64,000 nt of DNA, from NCBI GenBank assembly GCA_902768785.1, contig CACXMM010000018.1, positions 16,084-80,083 on the forward strand. Direction: 5' to 3'. Shown here piece by piece: positions 44,399 to 54,435 of this stretch (positions are counted from its first letter, which is position 1; every line of letters starts with the position of its first letter). The notes under the pieces were generated by a model, which ran no database searches, was not told where the DNA came from, and was given only the letters and a program-made list of their open reading frames with translations. The translations under genes and the position numbers were made by a program. This DNA is from an uncultured Prevotellaceae bacterium. Lineage in GTDB: Bacteria; Bacteroidota; Bacteroidia; Bacteroidales; Bacteroidaceae.

Positions 44399-44406
44399 TA
44401 ATTTTG
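44399..44406 (+). promoter_or_regulatory. -7 promoter box of ddh
   Basis: TAATTTTG, with a leader of about 35 bases before the ATG at 44446. Confidence 0.55.
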
Positions 44407-44445
44407 CAACCGTCAACAATACAAACCATTTAAAATGTAAGTAAA

Positions 44446-45345
44446 ATGAAGAAAATCAGAGCAGCCGTAGTAGGCTATGGCAACATCGGAAAGTTCACCA
44501 TTGAAGCACTGGAGGCATCAGAAGATTTTGAGATTGCTGGTGTGGTACGCCGCCATGGTGCGGAGAACAAGCCCACAGAACTTGCTAACTACGATGTAGT
44601 GAAAGATATCAAGGAGCTGAAGGACGTGGATGTAGCTATTCTTGCCACCCCCACCCGTTCATGTGAGGAATATGCCAAGCAGATCCTGCCCTTGGGTATC
44701 AATACTGTTGACAGCTTCGACATCCATACCAATATCCGCGGCTACCGCGAGCGACTGATGGAGATCAACAAACAAACAGGTACGGTCAGTGTGATCGCTG
44801 CCGGTTGGGATCCGGGATCAGATAGTATTGTGCGTACCCTGATGCAGAGTCTGGCACCCAAAGGATTGTCATACACGAACTTCGGTCCAGGTATGTCGAT
44901 GGGACACAGTGTCTGCGTACGCTCCAAGGAAGGAGTGAAAAACGCCCTGTCGATGACAATCCCCCTCGGTGAGGGTATCCATCGCCGCATGGTATATGTG
45001 GAATTGGAAGAAGGAGCCAAGTTAGAAGAGGTAACGGCCGCCATCAAAGCCGATCCTTACTTCGCCCATGACGAGACCCATGTGTTCGCTGTGGAATCTG
45101 TGGATGCCGTGAAGGATATGGGACATGGTGTAAATCTGGTACGCAAAGGCGTATCAGGAAAGACTCAGAACCAGCGTCTGGAATTCAATATGAGCATCAA
45201 TAACCCAGCCCTGACGGCTCAGGTATTGGTCAACGTGGCTCGTGCCTCCTTGCGCCAACAGCCCGGTTGCTACACGATGGTGGAGATTCCTGTCATCGAT
45301 ATGCTGCCTGGTGAGCGGGCTGAGTTAATCGAAAAGCTTGTGTAA
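44446..45345 (+). CDS. ddh: meso-Diaminopimelate D-dehydrogenase
   Basis: 299 residues. NADP-binding N terminus (KIRAAVVGYGNIGKFTIEAL), VAILATPTRSCEEYAKQIL, AAGWDPGSDSIVRTLMQ and FGPGMSMGHSVCVRSKEGVK match Ddh. It makes meso-diaminopimelate from tetrahydrodipicolinate, ammonium and NADPH in one step, a shortcut in the lysine and peptidoglycan pathway found in Bacteroidota and some others. Its last codons and stop lie inside a perfect 17-bp stem. Confidence 0.95.
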   Translation: MKKIRAAVVGYGNIGKFTIEALEASEDFEIAGVVRRHGAENKPTELANYDVVKDIKELKDVDVAILATPTRSCEEYAKQILPLGINTVDSFDIHTNIRGYRERLMEINKQTGTVSVIAAGWDPGSDSIVRTLMQSLAPKGLSYTNFGPGMSMGHSVCVRSKEGVKNALSMTIPLGEGIHRRMVYVELEEGAKLEEVTAAIKADPYFAHDETHVFAVESVDAVKDMGHGVNLVRKGVSGKTQNQRLEFNMSINNPALTAQVLVNVARASLRQQPGCYTMVEIPVIDMLPGERAELIEKLV

Positions 45346-45364
45346 AACAAGCTTTTCGATTAAC
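45324..45364 (+). terminator. 17-bp perfect stem with the ddh stop codon in its loop
   Basis: GTTAATCGAAAAGCTTG (45324-45340) pairs base for base with 45348-45364; the 7-base loop TGTAAAA holds the UAA. The tail (AATTGAC) has no U-run. It could be a terminator or an mRNA-end stabiliser. Confidence 0.6.
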
Positions 45365-45510
45365 AATTGACAATTAAGAATTGAGAATTGAAAATTATTT
45401 ATTGTACAAGTGATTGGCGCAAAGCAACATGTACCCATGCCATCGCACAAGGAATTTTCAATTCTCAATTTTCAATTTTCAATCAATCAATTTTGACGTC
45501 AAAATTGATT
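45365..45510. repeat. AATTGAGAATTG-type repeats and a 26-bp perfect palindrome
   Basis: Two clusters of AATT(G/C)AGAATT(G/C) words (about 45365-45395 and 45450-45483) are roughly inverted copies of each other. Next, 45485-45510 is a perfect 26-bp palindrome centred on TTTTGACGTCAAAA, touching the stop of the next gene (TTA at 45509). It may end transcription from both sides. Confidence 0.6.
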
Positions 45511-45916
45511 AATATTCCATTACGCCTGGCAGTTCATTAGCCTGAGCGATCATCTTCTCTACTTCCTTCAGAGCGGGAACGCGGCCCACAAGGTGCTTCT
45601 GCTCGTTGATTTCCTCGAGTTTCGGCTGGAGGTTTTCAGGTTTACGATGCTTCAGCTCCTTCACTGTATCTACGCCAGCAGCCTCCAACAGTTCAGAGAA
45701 CTGAGGACCTACACCATTGATGCGCATCAGGTCGGCATGGTTTGCCCAAGTAAGGATCAGCTTGCCACTGATACCCGTCTCCTCCTCCAAAGCCTTGCGG
45801 CCAGCGGGTTTAGCACATTTCTCGAGCAGGATATCAGTATCTACGATACCAGCTGCCAACAGTTTCTCTGCATACACGGGACCAATGCCCTCTACGTCGA
45901 TAATTTTGTACTTCAT
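45509..45916 (-). CDS. DUF4332 helix-hairpin-helix protein
   Basis: 135 residues. Two helix-hairpin-helix-like units: KIIDVEGIGPVYAEKLLAAG and LMRINGVGPQFSELLEAAGV, as in DUF4332 proteins. They may bind DNA or RNA non-specifically, but no enzyme domain is present. A TATATTTG box lies at 45967-45960. Convergent with ddh. Confidence 0.85.
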   Translation of the reverse strand: MKYKIIDVEGIGPVYAEKLLAAGIVDTDILLEKCAKPAGRKALEEETGISGKLILTWANHADLMRINGVGPQFSELLEAAGVDTVKELKHRKPENLQPKLEEINEQKHLVGRVPALKEVEKMIAQANELPGVMEY

Positions 45917-45959
45917 AATAGATTTTGATTATGTTAATATGAAAATAAGTAAACTGATA

Positions 45960-45967
45960 CAAATATA
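45960..45967 (-). promoter_or_regulatory. -7 promoter box of the DUF4332 gene
   Basis: TATATTTG on the minus strand, about 43 bases before the ATG at 45916. Confidence 0.5.
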
Positions 45968-46041
45968 GTGTATTCTTTTCTAAACAGCAACACTTTACGA
46001 TAATTTTTAACAAAGTTTGGATAGCATTCGCCTTTGGGGTC

Positions 46042-47475
46042 TTATTCATCCATTTGGAAAAGAGGATCCTCTGGCATCACCATGACAGGTTTCTGCTCCG
46101 TAAGCTTCAGCATGTCGTTAGGCACATATTTCTTATCCACCACCAGACGGAACATATACTCACGGAACCAACGGTCGGTCATGATCAGGCAACCCTTCTG
46201 TCCCCACGTGGCTCCCCAGGAGTTCTCCACCTTCCACTTCTTGGCCTTGCCATGGGCATCGAGATCCACGGCGGTGAGGGTCATAGCATGGGTAGAGCCA
46301 CTATCGAAAGTAGAAATACGCTGTGCTTTGTCCATGGCGAAGGTTGTGCCGAAGAGGGATGCGTAATCGAAATTGTCGAGGTCGGCATAGCCGCGGGTGC
46401 GATCGAGCTGCTTTCCGACATCATAGCTGCTGTAGAGTTTCCTTCCGTCTTTCAGTGAGGCAATAGCCAACGCCTCGATATCATCCATCGGCAGGTTGAG
46501 ATATACCCAGTTGTGTCCATCATAAGTATGGCGGTCGTACTCCACCTCATAAGTCTTGTAGTAATCACGGCGCGGATCGTTCATCACCATGACAAACGAG
46601 CCGTTCAGCGGTTCTCCCACCACAGCCTTGAAGAAGGACTGCGGCGTATAGGTCTTTGCCTCGCCGAGAGCTTTACCGTTCTTGTCGCGGAATGCATAGG
46701 TGAACTCCTTCACAGGCTGTCCTAAGTTCATGGTGATCATCTTATAGATCACAGCCAGTGCTTCGGTCTTTGCCTTGCGGATATCCTTCATGCTCTTGCC
46801 TTTCTGCACCATCTCACGCAGTTGTAAGCCTTGTTCACGCAGCTTACTCTTGATGATCTGTGCCATCTTCGAGGTGTTGTCGGCAGAGTAAGTCTCGGGC
46901 ATCACCTCCTTAGGAACGATACCGTATTTCTCAGTGAGGTCGGCCACACCGCAGAAAGTGCCACCATCACCGATCGGACTATGGAAGAAGAACTGCACGC
47001 GCTGGTCGTCGATGGCTTTCTTCCCATGGTCAATCACCCCTTGCAGGAACAGGTTGGCCTTCTCCAGCTGATCATAGATAAAGAGGTAATCCTGTGAGAA
47101 CTCCAGCTGTACGTTGCTCTTTGCCGGCACGAAACCCAGGAGAGAGTCTGTCCTGCTGGTAAAGTTGGAACGCAGCACATTCATGCCACTGAACATCCAG
47201 CAGCGCCCAGAGCTTTTCTGGTCGGTGATACTCTGCGAGGGTGTCTCCACACTGAAATGGGTATCGAGCATATTCTGATGCTCGAAGTTCTTCGCCAAGT
47301 CATCAATCTTATTCGAGGCCAGAGCGTTGAAGATGGCCTTGTCCTGCGGTAGTGGCTTCTGTGCCTGCTGGATCTCCTGAAGCATCTGAACAGAGATACC
47401 ACCATCTTTCTGTTGTGCTGAGGCGGTCAGAGCCATAGACATCACCAGGCAGCTCATTATCAATTTTTTATTCAT
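46042..47475 (-). CDS. Secreted C1-family cysteine peptidase, aminopeptidase C/bleomycin hydrolase-like
   Basis: 477 residues from the Met at 47475, which starts a signal peptide (MNKKLIMSCLVMSMALTASA). Catalytic residues of the papain fold in PepC order: Gln and Cys in ITDQKSSGRCWMFSGMN, His in SGSTHAMTLTAVD, Asn in KVENSWGATWGQKGC. PepC enzymes are hexameric aminopeptidases and usually cytosolic; this one has an export signal, as do many Bacteroidales homologues, and probably trims peptides in the periplasm. The -7 box TATCTTTG lies at 47507-47500. Confidence 0.9.
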   Translation of the reverse strand: MNKKLIMSCLVMSMALTASAQQKDGGISVQMLQEIQQAQKPLPQDKAIFNALASNKIDDLAKNFEHQNMLDTHFSVETPSQSITDQKSSGRCWMFSGMNVLRSNFTSRTDSLLGFVPAKSNVQLEFSQDYLFIYDQLEKANLFLQGVIDHGKKAIDDQRVQFFFHSPIGDGGTFCGVADLTEKYGIVPKEVMPETYSADNTSKMAQIIKSKLREQGLQLREMVQKGKSMKDIRKAKTEALAVIYKMITMNLGQPVKEFTYAFRDKNGKALGEAKTYTPQSFFKAVVGEPLNGSFVMVMNDPRRDYYKTYEVEYDRHTYDGHNWVYLNLPMDDIEALAIASLKDGRKLYSSYDVGKQLDRTRGYADLDNFDYASLFGTTFAMDKAQRISTFDSGSTHAMTLTAVDLDAHGKAKKWKVENSWGATWGQKGCLIMTDRWFREYMFRLVVDKKYVPNDMLKLTEQKPVMVMPEDPLFQMDE

Positions 47476-47499
47476 ATCCGTAAAGTTTAAAAGATTGCA

Positions 47500-47507
47500 C
47501 AAAGATA
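47500..47507 (-). promoter_or_regulatory. -7 promoter box of the C1 peptidase gene
   Basis: TATCTTTG on the minus strand, 24 bases before the chosen ATG at 47475; the in-frame start at 47502 overlaps the box. Confidence 0.55.
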
Positions 47508-47570
47508 CGCATAATTTAGGGAGCGACCAAGTTTTTGCAGGAAAATATTCGTCATGTCAAAAATTTGATG

Positions 47571-47578
47571 TATATTTG
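47571..47578 (+). promoter_or_regulatory. -7 promoter box of dxs
   Basis: TATATTTG, 23 bases before the GTG start at 47602. Confidence 0.55.
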
Positions 47579-47601
47579 CAAAAAATATAGAAATAGACAG
47601 T

Positions 47602-49500
47602 GTGGAAGAAATCAATTTCGACATTCTGAATAGCATCAATAGTCCTGCCGACCTGCGCAAGCTGAAAGTGGAACAGCTACCGGAAGTTTGCCGGCAACTG
47701 AGAGAAGACATCGTCAGGGAGACTTCCGTAAACCCCGGACATTTGGCCTCCGGGCTTGGGGTGGTGGAGCTGACAGTAGCTTTACACTACGTTTTTGACA
47801 CTCCCCAGGACCGTATTGTATGGGACGTGGGTCATCAGGCATACGGACATAAGATCCTAACGGGACGGCGTGAGCGGTTCTGCACCAATAGGAAACTGCA
47901 CGGCATCATGCCCTTTCCTTCTCCCAAGGAGAGTGAATACGACACGTTTACCTGCGGACATGCCTCGAACAGCATCTCTGCAGCTTTGGGCATGGCTGTG
48001 GCCGCACAACAAGAACATGGGGAACGTCATGTGGTAGCAGTCATCGGCGACGGTGCCATGTCGGGAGGACTGGCCTTTGAAGGACTGAACAATGTCTCCT
48101 CCTCCCCCAACGACCTGCTGATTATCCTGAATGACAACAATATGTCTATCGATCGTTCAGTGGGGGGGATGAAAGAATACCTGATACACCTGAACACCAA
48201 CGAGACCTATAACCGCATCCGCTTCAAGGCCTCCCGATGGTTGCATGGGAAAGGGATGCTTGAAGAGAATAGACGTAAAGGCCTCATCCGACTGAGCAAC
48301 GCTGTGAAGAGTGCCATCAGTCACCAGCAGAACATCTTCGAGGGCATGAACATCCGATACTTCGGTCCTTTCGATGGGCACAACGTGATTGAGACGGTAC
48401 GTATCCTCAGGCAGCTGAAAAATATGAAGGGGCCTAAACTGCTACACCTCCATACACAGAAAGGACATGGCTATGCACCGGCAGAAAAAGATGTCACCAT
48501 CTGGCATGCACCAGGGAAATTCGACCCAGACACAGGTGAACGTATCGTGAACGCCGATCCCAACAAACCTCCGAAATTTCAGTATGTCTTCGGACAGACT
48601 CTCCTGGAACTGGCACGGATGAACCCCAAGATCATGGGAGTGACACCCGCCATGCCTACAGGGTGCTCCATGAACATCATGATGAAAGAGATGCCAGAAA
48701 GGACATTCGACGTGGGTATCGCCGAAGGACATGCCGTGACTTTCTCTGCAGGAATGGCGAAAGACGGCCTCATACCTTTCTGTAATATTTACAGTGCTTT
48801 CGCGCAACGTGCCTACGACAACATCATCCATGATGCCGCTATCCTGAACCTGCCCGTGGTACTCTGTTTTGATCGTGCCGGACTGGTGGGAGAAGACGGC
48901 GCCACCCACCACGGTGCCTTCGACATGGCAGCCTTGAGGCCCATCCCTAATGTCACCATCTCGTCACCTCTGAACGAACACGAGTTGAGAAAACTGATGT
49001 TCACTGCCCAACTGCCTGGGAAAGGAACCTTTGTAATCCGTTATCCTCGTGGCTGTGGCGTGCTCGTCGATTGGAAATGTCCTTTGAAGGAAGTGGAGGT
49101 CGGCACAGGACAAAAGCTGCGCGATGGCAACGATGTGGCTGTCTTGAGTATCGGTCCTATCGGTAATCTGGTCACGAAGGCTATCGACCAACTGACATCC
49201 CAAAGCCATACGATTTCTGTAGCCCATTACGACATGCGCTTCCTGAAGCCCCTGGACGAGACGATTCTCCAAGAGGTGGGTGAGCGGTTCAAACGGATTA
49301 TTACCGTTGAGGACGGAGTGAGAAATGGAGGGTTAGGCAGTGCAGTGCTCGAATGGATGAACGACCACGGCTTTACGCCGCAGGTGACACGCCTTGGACT
49401 GCCTGACCAGTTCGTGGAACACGGAACAGTGGAAGAGTTACAACATATGGTAGGTATCGATGCCGATGCTATCGCCAAGGCGATCATAGGGAATCATTGA
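47602..49500 (+). CDS. dxs: 1-Deoxy-D-xylulose-5-phosphate synthase
   Basis: 632 residues with a GTG start at 47602 ([15 protein letters not shown]); no better ATG was found. Thiamine diphosphate site: [17 protein letters not shown] and [12 protein letters not shown]; substrate and active-site motifs include [15 protein letters not shown] and [16 protein letters not shown]. First step of the non-mevalonate isoprenoid pathway; also supplies thiamine and pyridoxal precursors. It heads a run with trkA (38-base gap) and trkH. Confidence 0.95.
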   Translation: MEEINFDILNSINSPADLRKLKVEQLPEVCRQLREDIVRETSVNPGHLASGLGVVELTVALHYVFDTPQDRIVWDVGHQAYGHKILTGRRERFCTNRKLHGIMPFPSPKESEYDTFTCGHASNSISAALGMAVAAQQEHGERHVVAVIGDGAMSGGLAFEGLNNVSSSPNDLLIILNDNNMSIDRSVGGMKEYLIHLNTNETYNRIRFKASRWLHGKGMLEENRRKGLIRLSNAVKSAISHQQNIFEGMNIRYFGPFDGHNVIETVRILRQLKNMKGPKLLHLHTQKGHGYAPAEKDVTIWHAPGKFDPDTGERIVNADPNKPPKFQYVFGQTLLELARMNPKIMGVTPAMPTGCSMNIMMKEMPERTFDVGIAEGHAVTFSAGMAKDGLIPFCNIYSAFAQRAYDNIIHDAAILNLPVVLCFDRAGLVGEDGATHHGAFDMAALRPIPNVTISSPLNEHELRKLMFTAQLPGKGTFVIRYPRGCGVLVDWKCPLKEVEVGTGQKLRDGNDVAVLSIGPIGNLVTKAIDQLTSQSHTISVAHYDMRFLKPLDETILQEVGERFKRIITVEDGVRNGGLGSAVLEWMNDHGFTPQVTRLGLPDQFVEHGTVEELQHMVGIDADAIAKAIIGNH

Positions 49501-49538
49501 AGGAATCTAAATACTCATACCCTTATAATATAGGTAAT

Positions 49539-50882
49539 ATGAAAGTAATCATCGTTGGCGCTTATGCCATAGGAACCCATCTGGCTAAGTTGTTGTCACG
49601 TAACAACGAGGATACCGTGCTCATCGACAGTGATGAGGAACGGCTGGCCAGTATCAGCAGCGACCACGACCTCATGACGGTGCAGGCCTCAGCTTCCAGG
49701 ATCCGCACGATGAAGAGTGCCGGGGTGGCAAATGCCGACCTCTTTATCGCCGTCACGCCGGATGAGAACCTGAACATGAACTCCTGTATTCTCGCCACGG
49801 CATTAGGCGCCAAACGTACCGTGGCCAAAGTTGACAACTACGAATACATCGATCCGAAACTGGAGAGCTTCTTCGAAGGGGTGGGTATCTCATCGATCAT
49901 TTACCCTGAGAACCTCGCCGCCAGGGATATCGCCAACGGACTGAAGATGTCGTGGGTGCGTCAGCGGTGGGACGTGCACGATGGTGCCCTTATCATGCTG
50001 GGCATCAAGCTGCGCGAGACATGTGAGATTCTGAATGAACCCCTCAAAGATCTCTGTAAACCGGAGTCACCCTATCACATCGTGGCCATTAAGCGCGGTG
50101 CCGATACCATCATTCCTCGTGGTGACGATGTGCTGAAGATCTACGACCTCGCCTATTTCATGACAACCCGTAACTACATCCCATACATCCGCAAGATCGT
50201 GGGGAAAGAGCATTATGTGGATGTCAAGAACGTGATGATCATGGGAGGAGGTGCCACGGCCGTCAGGGCAACTGCTCTGATGCCTGAATACATGAACACG
50301 AAGATTATCGAGATGGACGAGGCCCGATGTGAGAAGCTCAACGAACTGATTGATACCGACAGGACCATGGTGATCCATGGTGACGGGCGCGACCTCTCGC
50401 TGCTCTCGGAAGAGGGTATCAAGAACACACAGGCCTTTGTGGCACTGACGGGTAACGCCGAAACGAATATCCTGGCATGTCTTACCGCCAAGCGACTGGG
50501 TGTTCGTAAAACCGTTGCTATGGTGGAGAACCTTGACTATGTGAACATGGCAGAGAGCCTCGATATCGGTACCATCGTCAACAAGAAGGCTCTGGCCGCC
50601 AGCTATATCTACCAGATGATGCTCGATGCCGATGTCAACAACATCCGCTTCCTGATGTCTGCCAATGCCGATGTGGCGGAATTCACCGCACAGCAAGGCT
50701 CCAAGGTGACGCGCAAGAAGGTGTTTGAGCTGGGACTTCCCAAGGGAGCAACCATCGGTGGTCTGGTACGACATGGAGAGGGACACCTCGTCTCAGGAGG
50801 AACACAGATAGAGGCCGGCGACAGCGTGGTGGTGTTCTGCCACAATGTCAACATGGCGAAAATTGAAAAATTCTTCAAGTGA
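49539..50882 (+). CDS. trkA: Trk potassium uptake regulatory protein TrkA
   Basis: 447 residues from the ATG at 49539. Two RCK (Rossmann plus C-terminal) units: KVIIVGAYAIGTHLAKLLS with the NAD-binding Asp in VLIDSDEERL, and a second nucleotide site in VMIMGGGATAVRATALM with IIEMDEARCEKL. It is the cytosolic NAD/ATP-binding gate of the Trk potassium channel. The stop TGA shares its last base with the trkH ATG. Confidence 0.95.
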   Translation: MKVIIVGAYAIGTHLAKLLSRNNEDTVLIDSDEERLASISSDHDLMTVQASASRIRTMKSAGVANADLFIAVTPDENLNMNSCILATALGAKRTVAKVDNYEYIDPKLESFFEGVGISSIIYPENLAARDIANGLKMSWVRQRWDVHDGALIMLGIKLRETCEILNEPLKDLCKPESPYHIVAIKRGADTIIPRGDDVLKIYDLAYFMTTRNYIPYIRKIVGKEHYVDVKNVMIMGGGATAVRATALMPEYMNTKIIEMDEARCEKLNELIDTDRTMVIHGDGRDLSLLSEEGIKNTQAFVALTGNAETNILACLTAKRLGVRKTVAMVENLDYVNMAESLDIGTIVNKKALAASYIYQMMLDADVNNIRFLMSANADVAEFTAQQGSKVTRKKVFELGLPKGATIGGLVRHGEGHLVSGGTQIEAGDSVVVFCHNVNMAKIEKFFK

Positions 50883-52339
50883 TGCTGAATTTCAAGATCA
50901 TCTACAAAATCATCGGAACGCTGCTTTTTATCGAGGCCGCGATGATGGCATGGTGCATGGGGATAGCCCTCTACATGGGAGAGGATGACTCCATGGCGTT
51001 CATCATCTCCGTGATTACGACTATCTTGGGAGGCATCCTGTTCAAATACATGGGACACAACTCGGAGAACTCTCTGGGAAGACGGGAAGCCTATATGCTG
51101 GTGACGCTTACCTGGCTCATATTCAGTCTGTTCGGTTCCTTCCCATTCATGATCAGTGGTTATATCAATGATTTCACAAATGCCTATTTTGAAACCATTT
51201 CAGGGTTCACAACCACAGGTTGCAGCATCCTCGACGATGTGGAACGATTGCCACACGGTCTGCTCTTCTGGCGTACCATGACACAATGGATAGGTGGCTT
51301 GGGAATCGTATTCTTCACCATTGCCGTCATCCCATCCCTCGTAGGCGGAAACCTCAAGGTTTTCTCCGCAGAGGCAACAGGACCTATCCGCACCAAGATG
51401 CACCCACGACTGAGCACCACGGCGAAATGGATCTGGAGTATCTATTCTGTGTTGACCGTCGCTTGTGGTCTGTGCTACTACGTTGCCGGCATGGGTGTGT
51501 TCGACAGTATGAACTATGCCATGACGACAACGGCCACCGGAGGCTTCGCCACACACAATGCCAGTACAGGATATTTCCACAATCCGTACATTGACTATAC
51601 TGCCATCACGTTCATGTTCCTCTCAGGAACGAGCTTTACATTACTCTATGCCACCTTGTTCAAGGGAAAAATCAAACAGTTCTTCAAGAACTCCGAGTTC
51701 CGCTTTTACATCTCAGTGGTTGCTGTGGCCACCCTTGCCATTACATTGATCCTGATCCACGACAATGGTTATCAGTGGGCGGATGCCATCAGGGTGAGTC
51801 TGTTCCAAGTGACCTCATTCATCACCACAACCGGTATTCTGAACGACGATCCTGCCAAATGGCACCATATCACATGGGTAATCTTGAGTATCTGTATGTT
51901 CCTTGGAGCCTGTTCGGGATCTACCAGCGGTGGATTCAAGAGCATCCGCGCTGTGATGGTCATCAATATCCTTCGGAACGAGTTACGTCGCATCCTGCAC
52001 CCTCGTGCAGTACTGCCGGTACGGGTAAACGACAACATCATTCCTTATTCATCGCAGGTAACGTTGCTGGCATTCCTTGCAGCCTACGCCCTACTCTGCC
52101 TCTTCACCTATTTCTCCATGATTGTTACAGGGGTGGACAGCACCAATTCCATCACGATTGCCATCAGCTGCGCCAGCAATGTAGGTCCCACTCTCGGACT
52201 GGAAATCGGTCCTACCATGTCGTGGAATATCCTTCCCGACCTCGTGAAATGGCTGCTGTCGGCTCTGATGCTCATGGGACGTCTGGAGATCTTCACCGTC
52301 GTGGTGCTCTTCACGCCCTCGTTCTGGAAAGACAACTGA
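50882..52339 (+). CDS. trkH: Trk potassium transporter membrane subunit TrkH
   Basis: 485 residues from the ATG at 50882, overlapping trkA by one base (TGATG). The pore repeats with selectivity-filter signatures are ISGFTTTGCSILDDV, TTTATGGFATHNAST, SFITTTGILND and SCASNVGPTLGLE, with about ten membrane helices. TrkH forms the ion pathway and TrkA gates it. Confidence 0.95.
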   Translation: MLNFKIIYKIIGTLLFIEAAMMAWCMGIALYMGEDDSMAFIISVITTILGGILFKYMGHNSENSLGRREAYMLVTLTWLIFSLFGSFPFMISGYINDFTNAYFETISGFTTTGCSILDDVERLPHGLLFWRTMTQWIGGLGIVFFTIAVIPSLVGGNLKVFSAEATGPIRTKMHPRLSTTAKWIWSIYSVLTVACGLCYYVAGMGVFDSMNYAMTTTATGGFATHNASTGYFHNPYIDYTAITFMFLSGTSFTLLYATLFKGKIKQFFKNSEFRFYISVVAVATLAITLILIHDNGYQWADAIRVSLFQVTSFITTTGILNDDPAKWHHITWVILSICMFLGACSGSTSGGFKSIRAVMVINILRNELRRILHPRAVLPVRVNDNIIPYSSQVTLLAFLAAYALLCLFTYFSMIVTGVDSTNSITIAISCASNVGPTLGLEIGPTMSWNILPDLVKWLLSALMLMGRLEIFTVVVLFTPSFWKDN

Positions 52340-52417
52340 GAAATCCGCGAAACACATAAGAACGCCGTGAAGGCATCGCGGAATAACATACTAACAAAAT
52401 AGAGAAACCTTTTTATT

Positions 52418-53380
52418 ATGGAACCAATTAAGTTTGAGCCCCTGCTGAAATCAACATTATGGGGCGGAGAAAAGATTATCCACTTCAAACACCTGCAAAG
52501 CGAACAGCAGCAGGTGGGTGAGAGTTGGGAAATTTCAGGAGTAAAAGACAATGAGACCATCGTCAGCAACGGACCGCATAAAGGGAAGTCGCTGAATGAG
52601 CTGGTCAGTAAATGTGGTGCCCAGCTGGTAGGTAAGGAGAACTATCAGCGTTTCGGTAATGAGTTCCCCCTGCTGATCAAGTTCATCGATGCCCATCAGG
52701 ACCTGAGCATCCAGGTGCATCCCAATGACGAGGTTGCCCATCGCCAAGGGAAAGACAGAGGTAAGACCGAGATGTGGTATGTCATGGCTTCCGACAAGGG
52801 TGCCAAGTTGTACAGCGGTCTGAAGAAAGAGATAACTCCTGAACAATACAAGAAAATGGTGGAGAACGATACGATCTGTGAAGCCTTGGCACAATATGAA
52901 GCGAGGGAGGGTGACGTATTCTTTCTCCCCGCCGGTCGTATCCATTCCATTGGCACTGGCTGTTTCCTGACGGAGATTCAGCAGACCAGTGATGTGACCT
53001 ACCGTATCTACGACTATAAACGCAAGGACAAGAACGGGAACTACCGTGAGCTGCACACCAAAGAAGCAGCAGAGAGCATCAACTACGCTGTGGAAAAAGA
53101 CTACCGCACACCCTACACTCCCAAGAAGAATGAAGGTGTTCCTTTGGTGGAATGCCCATTTTTCACCACGGCTGTATATGATCTTGACGAACCCATGACG
53201 CTCGACTACAGTGAGCTCGACAGTTTCATCATTCTCATCGGACTCAAAGGAGAAGGAAGTATCACCGACTCTGAAGGGAACACCACTACGTTGAAAGCAG
53301 GGGAAACCGTATTGATTCCCGCTACGACACAGGAAGTAAAAGTAACAGGTACCATTAAGTTCCTGGAAACCTATGTCTGA
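52418..53380 (+). CDS. manA: Mannose-6-phosphate isomerase, class I
   Basis: 320 residues. Cupin fold with the zinc-site motifs SIQVHPNDEVAH (His and Glu) and FFLPAGRIHSIGTG (His). It interconverts fructose 6-phosphate and mannose 6-phosphate, feeding GDP-mannose and fucose for surface glycans. Its stop overlaps the end of the convergent DUF4435 gene by 10 bases. Confidence 0.93.
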   Translation: MEPIKFEPLLKSTLWGGEKIIHFKHLQSEQQQVGESWEISGVKDNETIVSNGPHKGKSLNELVSKCGAQLVGKENYQRFGNEFPLLIKFIDAHQDLSIQVHPNDEVAHRQGKDRGKTEMWYVMASDKGAKLYSGLKKEITPEQYKKMVENDTICEALAQYEAREGDVFFLPAGRIHSIGTGCFLTEIQQTSDVTYRIYDYKRKDKNGNYRELHTKEAAESINYAVEKDYRTPYTPKKNEGVPLVECPFFTTAVYDLDEPMTLDYSELDSFIILIGLKGEGSITDSEGNTTTLKAGETVLIPATTQEVKVTGTIKFLETYV

Positions 53381-54429
53381 GAAGGGGCGCTATCCTGAGG
53401 AGTGGAGCCTTCAGTCACTGTAACCCCTTCCCTGCTTCCATTCAGGAAAGCCTCCACATCCGACAGGATCTTACGGAAAGGCTGAGACATCACATACCCT
53501 AAGTTTTTCTTTAACATCTGCGCAATGTCCTGCGTGCTGTGACTATAGCATGACAGTTCATTGCGCATTTGCGTATTGTGAACTGACTGCTGGCGTATCT
53601 CCACCTCACGGTCTCGGATGAGACGAGCACAGACCTTTCCCATTACGGGTAGCACCAGCTTCTCGAAGAGATGATGTCCCTGTATATATAAATAGGTGGT
53701 CTGCGGGGTAACTCCCAAATCCTCTATCAGTTCCCTTTTCAAAGCCAGATAGCTCTCCTTGGCATCAGGATGTTTCCTTTGCAGCTCACCCACCCTCACA
53801 TAGGCTTTATGATGAATCCGCCTGATGCTTCTCATCGGATCATCCAAAGAGAAACTGCCAAGCTCGATCACCCTGTTGAAATCAGATATTGTGAATTCTG
53901 TATAGATCGGACGGCGGTAATGCCACACGCTCCATACGAACAAAGGGAAGATGGCCTCAGAAAACCTTGTCATGAACTCATTGAAATCGAAGATCTCATG
54001 ATCATTCAACGTTACGGCCACCACTGCCGTACGCAGTGAGGGAGCAAAACATTGCAGGTTCTCAATAGCATAAGCGTAGGTATGGAAGACATACGGACAG
54101 TACAGCATCTTCTTACTCGTTTCCGTAGCACCCTGTATCAGATAATCGTAATCCGCATCTACGCAGCAAATCAAGTCACGCCCTGTATTCCTTGCCAGCA
54201 GTCGCATCAGCACAGACTTCTTTCCTCGTTCCAGTCGGTGGTGCGAAGGCAGCATCACCTCAAAGTATTGTTTCTCATTCTCAAACTGTTGAAACACCGT
54301 CCGCCAGAAGAAGACATCGTCATAGCTCTCCACGTAAGCAATGATCTTACGTCGGGACTTCTTGGAATTCAGCCGGTTGGCCGCCTCCATATAGCCTGAG
54401 GAAATATTATCTTTGAGTTTCGTCGCCAT
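53371..54429 (-). CDS. DUF4435 protein with TOPRIM-like active site (OLD/PARIS nuclease-type)
   Basis: 352 residues. TOPRIM hallmarks are seen in order: Glu in IAYVESYDDVFFWR (about E34) and DxDxD in ICCVDADYDYL (about D91, D93, D95). The remainder is helical, with a C-terminal LKKNLGYVMSQPF stretch and a low-complexity tail. DUF4435 is the family of AriB, the toxin nuclease of the PARIS anti-phage system, and relates to OLD-type TOPRIM nucleases. It follows the ATPase gene after 6 bases, so the two are co-expressed. The pair is, from memory, widespread in Bacteroidales, so a housekeeping role cannot be excluded. Confidence 0.8.
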   Translation of the reverse strand: MATKLKDNISSGYMEAANRLNSKKSRRKIIAYVESYDDVFFWRTVFQQFENEKQYFEVMLPSHHRLERGKKSVLMRLLARNTGRDLICCVDADYDYLIQGATETSKKMLYCPYVFHTYAYAIENLQCFAPSLRTAVVAVTLNDHEIFDFNEFMTRFSEAIFPLFVWSVWHYRRPIYTEFTISDFNRVIELGSFSLDDPMRSIRRIHHKAYVRVGELQRKHPDAKESYLALKRELIEDLGVTPQTTYLYIQGHHLFEKLVLPVMGKVCARLIRDREVEIRQQSVHNTQMRNELSCYSHSTQDIAQMLKKNLGYVMSQPFRKILSDVEAFLNGSREGVTVTEGSTPQDSAPSQT

Positions 54430-54435
54430 CCGTCG

